Both the position numbers and the translations under genes were made by a program. Shown here one piece after another: positions 45,111-50,672 of a DNA stretch of 50,672 bases. Each line of letters starts with the position of its first letter. The first letter of the stretch is position 1. The stretch is from NCBI GenBank assembly GCA_025765615.1, contig JAIVFJ010000393.1, forward strand, positions 1-50,672, written 5' to 3'. The notes under the pieces are model-generated. The model did not search any database. It was not told the origin of the DNA and saw only the letters and a list, made by a program, of their open reading frames with translations. Source of the DNA: Zopfochytrium polystomum. Lineage: Eukaryota > Chytridiomycota > Chytridiomycetes > Chytridiales > Chytridiaceae.

Positions 45111-45255
45111 GTTGTAAATTGATTACTTATTTTGATACTAATTGAAACATGTTGTAAATTGATTACTTGTGTTGATACTAATTGAAAAACGTTGTAAATT
45201 AACTATGTGTAAACTGCTCTAATTGCGTTGAAAGAAATTTTTCATGTTGTAAATT
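45111..45255. repeat. Intergenic direct repeats
   Basis: The decamer GTTGTAAATT occurs four times, at 45111, 45151, 45191 and 45246. The first two lie in ~40-bp units that also share GATTACTT, TTGATACTAATTGAAA. It fills the region between a basic protein gene and the dNMP-kinase-like gene and could be a regulatory or origin-type array. Confidence 0.65.
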
Positions 45256-45299
45256 GTTTTACATGAAAAAAATAATAATTATCAAAGACAAAATCAATA

Positions 45300-45662
45300 A
45301 TGATTATTGGACTAGTTGGAAAAATTGGTGTTGGAAAAAAGTATATAACTTCAAATTATATTATTCCATTTTTAAAGCAAAAAGAATTGAGATGTATGCA
45401 AATGGCATATGTTGATCAATTCAAAATAAATTCGTCAAAAAATGATATTGATGTTTTTATCATAACAAATCTTAGATACAAAAATGAAATGCAGTTTATT
45501 AGACAAAATCATGGTTTACTTTTGAAAATTAATCGTACAAGCGAATTAGACAACTCGCACACACTATCAGACTATGATTATGAAATAAATGTTAATCGTA
45601 ATGACTTTGTTATTCAAATGAACAAGTTAATAGAATTTATTGATTATCAGATTCCAAAGTAA
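45300..45662 (+). CDS. Shortened deoxynucleoside-monophosphate-kinase-like protein
   Basis: 120 aa. The N-terminus has a P-loop-like GLVGKIGVGKK and the C-terminal half (VFIITNLRYKNEMQFIRQNHGLLLKI...H) follows the (V/I)(I/V)xDxRxxNE pattern of viral and phage dNMP kinases, with Asn-Leu in place of the usual Asp-Val. The Ser/Thr after the P-loop Lys is replaced by Lys, and the middle lid/substrate part of the usual ~180-240-residue enzyme is missing. Activity is therefore doubtful; it is probably a relic or a binding protein. Confidence 0.5.
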   Translation: MIIGLVGKIGVGKKYITSNYIIPFLKQKELRCMQMAYVDQFKINSSKNDIDVFIITNLRYKNEMQFIRQNHGLLLKINRTSELDNSHTLSDYDYEINVNRNDFVIQMNKLIEFIDYQIPK

Positions 45663-45812
45663 CTATGTTCATTTCTCTACGCTATTTTACAATATTATCA
45701 TTTCCAATTGAAGTTAATCTACACATATTATACAATGTTTGAGTAGCTTTTTGTACATCGAATTCCATTTACAAACAAAATATTAATGGATTTGTTAAGC
45801 TTGCAACCAAAA

Positions 45813-46268
45813 TTAAATTAATTTGGTCAAACCTTGCTTTACGTACGTGACAATATTTGTAAAAATGCTACGTTTTTGTAATTTACGCGGGGGATTCCTC
45901 ATGCTTTTAAAATTAGCATAATCAGTTTTGATAAATAAATTTCCATCATATACTCCAATATGAGTTGAACGAGATAATAAAGATTTTGTGTTGAATGCAA
46001 CTTCAACACTTATGGTTTTCAATGAGTCTGGAACTCGAAGGATGACAATTTGTGATTTGATACCTGCACCAATAATTGTAATTTCTGGATAATCAGCACA
46101 GAGACTTTTTGGGATTTTTTTCAACATTGGCAAAACAATTTTTCTTCTATGAAGCGTTATATGTAAAGCTTTTTCAAATAATATCATGGAATCAATATCC
46201 AAGTAATAAAATATTTTGTTAATAATTTCATTTGGTAATTTAAGCATATTATCTTGACAATCAATCAT
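45813..46268 (-). CDS. F-box-like protein
   Basis: 151 aa. KLPNEIINKIFYYLDIDSMILFEKA is an F-box-like helix pair, followed by a linker with KKIPKSL and a beta-rich C-terminal part. It is a paralogue of 46325-46915 (LPNELIYYMFQYFEIDSILEFEKA, KSIPKSF), 56 bp away on the same strand. The remainder of the two proteins has diverged. A ubiquitin-ligase adaptor role is inferred. Confidence 0.5.
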   Translation of the reverse strand: MIDCQDNMLKLPNEIINKIFYYLDIDSMILFEKALHITLHRRKIVLPMLKKIPKSLCADYPEITIIGAGIKSQIVILRVPDSLKTISVEVAFNTKSLLSRSTHIGVYDGNLFIKTDYANFKSMRNPPRKLQKRSIFTNIVTYVKQGLTKLI

Positions 46269-46324
46269 TTAAATTATTTTCAACATTTTCATGAAAAAGT
46301 CCCAGATACTTGGTCCTGGTTCTT

Positions 46325-46915
46325 CTATTTTAGGAATTTTTGGTATGTGAGGAAAAACGCAAAGAGAGAGTTTGATCTAATATTATGATGACTTAAAATG
46401 GTTGAAATAAAATCCATTAAGTACTCTAACATGGATTTCCTCTTAATCTTAATCAAATCCATCATATTTTTATCGTAATTATAATGAAATAAGCATGGTG
46501 GAGATTTAGGATTCAAATAAACCACATTTCCATTTTTGTCTCCAAAATAAAATAATGTTTTAACACATCTTATATTATATGCTTTTTCCAAAACTACAGT
46601 CGAAATATCTTCATTAATATATTCAGGAAATTGTGGTGGATTCTCGTTGAACTTTGGAAACGGAAGAACAACCTTTTGAACTTGTGTATGAACTGGTGAA
46701 GGAAAAATGTATCTTCGATACGCTATTTTGATTAAACTTTTATCGTAGTATCCTTTGTATTCAAAGCTCTTGGGAATACTTTTTAATTTTGGTACTACAA
46801 CTTTGTTTCTATTGTACTTTATTTTCATTGCTTTTTCAAATTCTAATATTGAATCTATTTCAAAATATTGAAACATGTAGTAAATCAATTCATTTGGTAA
46901 ACTGATCATGATCAC
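46325..46915 (-). CDS. F-box-like protein, longer paralogue
   Basis: 196 aa. The N-terminal F-box-like segment matches its neighbour 45813-46268. The middle has TQVQKVVLPFPKF and an FYFGDKNGNVVYLNP segment similar in style to the strand pair of the caspase-like proteins at 2.8-4.3 kb (DxxGNIVYW). The C-terminus is helical. Unknown target. Confidence 0.5.
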   Translation of the reverse strand: MIMISLPNELIYYMFQYFEIDSILEFEKAMKIKYNRNKVVVPKLKSIPKSFEYKGYYDKSLIKIAYRRYIFPSPVHTQVQKVVLPFPKFNENPPQFPEYINEDISTVVLEKAYNIRCVKTLFYFGDKNGNVVYLNPKSPPCLFHYNYDKNMMDLIKIKRKSMLEYLMDFISTILSHHNIRSNSLFAFFLTYQKFLK

Positions 46916-46949
46916 TTACTAATTTATTCACTTTCACTTTCAATTTACT

Positions 46950-47189
46950 TCAAATGCGAAAAGAAACTTCAACTAAATTTTCAAAGAAAGAAGTTTCACG
47001 AGGAGAAGTATAGTCATCGTAATACAAATTCATTCTTCTTCGAAAAAATAAGAAGATTATAAAAGGAATATTGCTCAAAGATGAACGCGAAGAATCAACA
47101 ATCGAAATGATTTCTCGTTTGTGCAAGTGGAGATTATGAATATCGTTTCTCACTGAATCGTAAACACGACTATCGATTTGACTAGGCAA
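46950..47189 (-). CDS. C-terminal continuation of the zinc-ribbon protein (other frame)
   Basis: 79 codons with coding-like composition (QIDSRVYDSVRNDIHNLHLHKREII), overlapping the end of 47182-48108 in another frame. The frame is open upstream to ~47223, giving CDKCFANSHCLP, a possible Cys cluster. A single-base shift near 47210, or an intron ending at TATAG near 47224, would join it to the upstream protein. Confidence 0.4.
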   Translation of the reverse strand: MPSQIDSRVYDSVRNDIHNLHLHKREIISIVDSSRSSLSNIPFIIFLFFRRRMNLYYDDYTSPRETSFFENLVEVSFRI

Positions 47190-48108
47190 ACAGTGCGAAT
47201 TGGCAAAACATTTGTCGCACTATAGAATATGGGCACATGGTCGAATACTTGGTTTTTTTAATGAGAATAAACACTTTCGCGACTAATTTCTTGTCGTGCG
47301 CGGCCAATAAGTGAGGAGCCAAGTATTCGAAAACATTTGTGTCAGTCACTTCGTTTGTTCCAGTAAGACGTTTATCGAAACGAAGCTTGTCGAATAGTTC
47401 GAAGCTATATATAATGTTTCTATGAACTCGAGCAGCTTCCATTTGAGTACTCGTCAAGTCGTCTCTCCATTTCTCTGTGTGTTCGTACAGTTTATTTCGA
47501 TCGACCAATCCGCACTCGCGACATACAATTTCGTTGTCGGCATTGATTTCTTCGACGTGAATATGAGCATCGTCAGCATCGGTAACACCACCCGCACCAA
47601 GGATGTGATTGGGTGCGAACTGCAGTGCTTGGAACATTTCTTGAAAAAGGATATTCGGGTCGGGGAAGGGATACGGGAACCGTGCCACCGGGTCATGCGG
47701 AATTGTCGGGAGCCGTGCCGCCGGGTCTGTGATTTTTATTGGTGCAAACTGCAGGACACATTTTGCTTTCGGAATAGCAGGGAGCCGTGCCACCGGGTCC
47801 TTTAATTTCATTGGTGAATACGGGTCACGTGACATAGACGCCGAATTTGTGTCCGCAAAGTTAATTCGTGCAAAAGGCTCCTTGAATTTGATTGGAGCTT
47901 TCGGAATTGAAGCCGTCAATGCTGCTGAGCCCGTTTCCGTCGCATCGATTGACTCCTTGAAATTTATTGGTGCAAACTGCAGGTCACAAGACATGACATG
48001 CTGAATAGCCGTGTGGGGGTTTGCATCGAGTTCCGTCAATTCCGTGCTTGGTTCAAGGTCACGTGACCCAACATGTTCGTCAAAAAATTTTTTTTTTTCC
48101 ATTTTCAT
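47182..48108 (-). CDS. Zinc-ribbon protein, possibly TFIIB-like, with N-terminal repeats
   Basis: 308 aa. Residues ~25-160 hold four or five imperfect repeats (AP(I/M)(K/N)(F/L)K(E/D)PxAR(L/I), with LQFAP), seen in DNA as GC-richer repeats. At ~175-205, HIHVEEINADNEIVCRECGLV looks like the TFIIB zinc ribbon with the first CxxC replaced by HxH. A helical part follows that could be cyclin-like. If it is TFIIB-like it would recruit RNA polymerase to viral promoters. The evidence is one short motif, so the call is tentative. It continues in another frame (46950-47189). Confidence 0.4.
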   Translation of the reverse strand: MKMEKKKFFDEHVGSRDLEPSTELTELDANPHTAIQHVMSCDLQFAPINFKESIDATETGSAALTASIPKAPIKFKEPFARINFADTNSASMSRDPYSPMKLKDPVARLPAIPKAKCVLQFAPIKITDPAARLPTIPHDPVARFPYPFPDPNILFQEMFQALQFAPNHILGAGGVTDADDAHIHVEEINADNEIVCRECGLVDRNKLYEHTEKWRDDLTSTQMEAARVHRNIIYSFELFDKLRFDKRLTGTNEVTDTNVFEYLAPHLLAAHDKKLVAKVFILIKKTKYSTMCPYSIVRQMFCQFALFA

Positions 48109-48162
48109 TTCCGACGAGTAGTGTCACACGATGACATGCTTGGTCCATTTTTATTCTTTTCG

Positions 48163-48202
48163 ACGTTTTTCACAACGTTTTTTTTTACGTTGTGAAAAAC
48201 GT
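48163..48202. repeat. Perfect hairpin, 16-bp arms
   Basis: Arms 48163-48178 and 48187-48202 are exact reverse complements around eight T. It lies in the 144-bp gap between the two divergent genes, just upstream of the TATA-like box. It could be a bidirectional regulator site or a cruciform. Confidence 0.75.
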
Positions 48203-48211
48203 TGCTGGGAA

Positions 48212-48221
48212 TATATAAATA
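48212..48221 (+). promoter_or_regulatory. TATA-like box of the acidic protein gene
   Basis: TATATAAATA lies 32 bases before the proposed ATG at 48253, in GC-richer surroundings where such a box is less expected by chance. Confidence 0.45.
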
Positions 48222-48252
48222 CAGGATGTACAATATTCTGATTTCATGCAAG

Positions 48253-49303
48253 ATGGAATTCGAAGGTACATATTGTTTCTTTTGTTATATTTACTAATTT
48301 ACAATCAGAATACTTTGATTTTTCAAAAATGGACACCGACTTTTCATTCATGCAGTTGCTCGAAAGCCAAGACGACTTCGCCACCGACGACCTCTCTACC
48401 AAGACCACCGACATTTTTCTCATGAACGACGACCCTTCTTTCATGGACGAACACCTCTCTACCGGGTCGCTGTCCACCGACGTTTTTCTCAACGACTTTG
48501 TTTTCACCACCGACGTCGACGACCATTCTTTCATGGACGATCTCGCCACCGACGACCTCTCTACCCACACCAAGTCGCTGTCCACTGACGTTTTTCTCAA
48601 CGACTTTGTTTTCACCACCGACGACCTCTTTACCCAGTCCACCGACCTTGCTTTCAAGGACGATATCTCCACCGCTAAGTCCACCGACATGAACGATGAC
48701 CATTACGTTTCTTTCAACGACCTTTCATTCATGGACGAAGATATCTCTACCCTGTTTCCCGATGACGACCTTTCTACCGTGTCTCCTGTCGAAGTCGAAG
48801 TCGTATTACCTGCTACGAATTACACTTCAAACGAAGCAAAGACTACTCAAATTCTTTTACACGTCATTTCAAGACTGTACCCTGACGACAAGATTATCTT
48901 TGATCTCGAAACTATCATGGTCTTTGTCGATTTATGTGATGCGCCAATTCAAGAAAAACGACTCGCAACTTTGAAATACGTTTGGAGAAACAAGTGTTAT
49001 TCGAAAATGATTCAATATTATATCTTGTCTTGGTGCGACTCTATACTCGAAGGCGATGTCGATAAGCATGTTCTCGAGTACAAACGAAACGATATACTCG
49101 TCAAGGATCGTAACATTTGGACAGCCAGAACTTGTAAGCGTTTACTTTATCGAAAACCTATTTTGTCCAGAACCAAAGTTTATTCGTCATATCTTATTGA
49201 AAGAGCTATTATTGTTGAAAAAATGTTAGAAAATACTCCTTTCAGAGAAAAGATTTCTATTGTTAGTCCACGCTTATTGTTTCTTTTGTTGTCATTTTGG
49301 TAA
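48253..49303 (+). CDS. Acidic repeat protein with a 43-bp intron
   Basis: Exon 1 is 48253-48265, the intron 48266-48308 and exon 2 48309-49303. After splicing the frame enters the long ORF whose first internal Met is at 48329. Residues ~1-165 are very acidic repeats (DDLST, SLSTDVFLNDFVFTTD twice, DxSFMDxD), like a transcription activation domain. The C-terminal ~160 residues are helical and basic. It is divergent from the zinc-ribbon gene, so the pair may work together in transcription (inference). If the intron is not real, translation starts at 48329. Confidence 0.55.
48266..48308 (+). other. Probable spliceosomal mini-intron (43 bp)
   Basis: Begins GTACAT, contains TACTAAT (yeast-like branch consensus) ~12 bases before the end and ends ATCAG. 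Its removal joins a short ATG exon in frame with the acidic ORF. Length and signals agree with the intron at 44890-44933. Confidence 0.6.
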
Positions 49304-49604
49304 TTTTGTTTTATTTCGTTTCCGTCGTGTTCTTTCATTTTCTAAGTAGTACTGATAGTTCGAGTTCGTTTCTAGTCGTTCATGGTTTCTGCGCAATGTT
49401 CTTTGTTTTCCGTTTTGTTCTTGTATTTAGATTTTTCGTTGTCGTGTGCTGGTTTTCATTTGTTAGTGCGTTATTTCATTTGCATAAGTATGTCGTGTTT
49501 TGTACATTGTTTCTAAGTCGATTTCTTAGTGCGTTAATTGTTTTTCGTTCTGTCGTATGTTTTTCTTTTTTGTAGTGAATTAGTAGTGAATTAGTAGTGA
49601 ATAA
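49304..49604. other. T-rich spacer with short repeats
   Basis: No convincing gene is seen. A 92-codon Phe/Val ORF (49297-49575) comes from T-rich sequence. At 49574-49602 there are three tandem copies of TAGTGAAT just before the next ATG (49605), ending in GAATAAATG. Confidence 0.5.
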
Positions 49605-50489
49605 ATGTATAAAAAAAGAAAAACAAACCCGACTATAGATCTTGTACATTACAATGACAAAAAGATTCAAACTCAATTTCAAGGACATCCTTTTCAGGTT
49701 TTCTTAGGTATTATCTATGTTTATAATAAACACAAAGACGATTTATGTTTACCATACACTCGAAGAAAAGATATTCCATACGAAAGGGTCGATGAAGTAT
49801 TATCTATTATTTGGGAATGCAATGACAAAGGAAAACACGTACTAAAGTTTCCAGAAAATTTTGAAACATCTATCGCTTTGTGTTTGAAGAGCAGAAAACT
49901 TATAGCGATTCCTTTGTTACTACATGATCTAAAATGTGGTGTAAAAATCAAAGAAAATCATTTTAATTTGATTATAATTAATACGTTTACGAATCAAGTA
50001 TATAGATTCGAACCACATGGTATTAGCGACGATTATGATGGAAGAAGATTAAATGTTCAATTACAAGCTTACTTCGAAAATTTACATGAGGATTTCGAAT
50101 TTAACTCTCCACTTAGTCATTGTTTTTATGGAAATGGCGATGGTGGGTTTCAATCGCTTCAATCTGATACTATTCAAGACGATGAAGAAAACGAGGGCTA
50201 CTGCTCGATATGGGGGCTTTGGTACTTGGATGTTTTACTAAGTAACAAAACAATCGATATGAAAACTGTTGAAAAAATGGCTTTCAATGAATTAGAAAAA
50301 AAGTACGACGCTACATATTATATACGTGGATATGGTGAAAAAATTTTGTCTAGTATGTATGATTTATTTCTAAGTCACTGTGATATTCCATCTGAAGTAT
50401 TGAAAAAATATGCTGAACAAGGAAACATTGATGAAACTTACAGAAAATCAATTGAAAATACCATGCAAAAAATATTTCCACTTGTATAA
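49605..50489 (+). CDS. ULP1/C48-like cysteine protease family protein
   Basis: 294 aa. ENHFNLIIINTFTNQVYRFEPHG provides the His and the acidic residue (FEPHG), a Gln follows in GGFQSLQ, and GYCSIWGLWYLDVLL gives the catalytic Cys. The order H-E/D-Q-C and the spacing match the ULP1/adenain-type proteases found in giant viruses, which cut SUMO/ubiquitin-like tags or virion precursors. The ~110-residue N-terminal part has no recognised domain. A second copy starts 12 bp downstream. Confidence 0.65.
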   Translation: MYKKRKTNPTIDLVHYNDKKIQTQFQGHPFQVFLGIIYVYNKHKDDLCLPYTRRKDIPYERVDEVLSIIWECNDKGKHVLKFPENFETSIALCLKSRKLIAIPLLLHDLKCGVKIKENHFNLIIINTFTNQVYRFEPHGISDDYDGRRLNVQLQAYFENLHEDFEFNSPLSHCFYGNGDGGFQSLQSDTIQDDEENEGYCSIWGLWYLDVLLSNKTIDMKTVEKMAFNELEKKYDATYYIRGYGEKILSSMYDLFLSHCDIPSEVLKKYAEQGNIDETYRKSIENTMQKIFPLV

Positions 50490-50500
50490 TAAAGATAAAG

Positions 50501-50672
50501 ATGCTGAAACGAAAAAGAGAACCAAGTTACAATCAAAATAAAAGAATTCGGTATGACATTGACATAAAAAGTGTGAACGACAGTGATGATTCTACTCATA
50601 CACAATTTTATGGTTATCAATTTCAAATATTTTTAGGACTATTGTACTTGTACGAAAAACACAAATCTAACT
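50501..50672 (+). CDS. Second ULP1/C48-like protein, cut by the window end
   Basis: 57 codons from ATG 50501. MLKRKREPSYNQ ... FYGYQFQIFLGLLYLYEKHK matches the N-terminus of 49605-50489 (MYKKRKTNP ... FQGHPFQVFLGIIYVYNKHK). It is a tandem duplicate in the same orientation. The catalytic part lies outside the window. Confidence 0.65.
   Translation, partial: MLKRKREPSYNQNKRIRYDIDIKSVNDSDDSTHTQFYGYQFQIFLGLLYLYEKHKSN

Noticed and set aside
45663..45812. 28-codon minus-strand ORF (MEFDVQKATQ)
   Set aside because: Too short and without supporting context.
47210..47280. Intron ending at TATAG in the zinc-ribbon gene
   Set aside because: The donor would be GTGTTT and there is no clear branch site; a one-base shift is simpler. 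Kept only as an alternative.
49297..49575. 92-codon hydrophobic ORF
   Set aside because: Made of T-rich spacer sequence (Phe/Val/Ser only), with no defined helices and no start signal.

Overview
The window looks like DNA of a large eukaryotic DNA virus (Nucleocytoviricota, giant-virus type) or of such a genome integrated in a host. It is strongly AT-rich and gene-dense on both strands. It has the usual accessory families of these viruses: F-box-like and ankyrin-like proteins, LRR, RING finger, a BRO-N/T5orf172 protein, a staphylococcal-nuclease-like enzyme, a small primase-polymerase domain, a dNMP-kinase-like protein, a ULP1/C48-like cysteine protease, collagen-like fibre proteins and a 1471-residue repetitive fibre protein. 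No major capsid, polymerase or packaging ATPase is present, so family placement is open. No tRNA, rRNA or CRISPR array was seen.

Layout. 1-5.2 kb: LRR and F-box proteins, a duplicated caspase/CHAT-like pair (one copy has lost both catalytic positions) and an acidic coiled-coil protein. 5.25-8.26 kb: a heme-oxygenase-like gene divergent from a phytochrome-type hybrid histidine kinase (PAS-GAF-PHY-HisKA-HATPase-REC). This is the most striking system here, because a bilin-producing enzyme sits beside a red-light photoreceptor. 8.3-12.1 kb: duplicated F-box-like genes and eroded copies. 12.19-17.41 kb: a complete, GC-richer Ty3/gypsy chromovirus LTR retrotransposon on the minus strand. It has identical 308-bp LTRs, a 5-bp target duplication and a Tf1-like self-priming arrangement, and it splits a small membrane-protein gene whose two halves remain in frame. 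17.4-20 kb: small and broken genes and a perfect 20-bp-arm inverted repeat. 20-26 kb: BRO-like protein and giant fibre protein. 26-33.7 kb: primase-like, zinc/RING, membrane, unknown, nuclease and ankyrin-like genes. 33.75-36.3 kb: four tandem protamine-like basic-repeat genes. 36.4-37.7 kb: an F-box/zinc protein and a two-helix membrane protein. 37.7-44.5 kb: six paralogous collagen-like fibre genes in mirror order (three plus, three minus). 44.6-49.3 kb: a partly GC-richer region with two probable 43-44-bp spliceosomal introns, a zinc-ribbon (TFIIB-like?) protein and a divergent acidic repeat protein. 49.6 kb to the end: tandem cysteine-protease-like genes, the last cut by the window edge.

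Many genes are broken by single-base shifts, and most of these shifts fall in A, T or G runs. This points either to uncorrected homopolymer errors in a long-read assembly or to decay of an integrated copy; the sequence alone does not decide. Virion-type genes share an AT-rich start context (TATAAATG or TATAATG) like a late promoter, while one gene has an AAAATTGA box like the Mimivirus early element.
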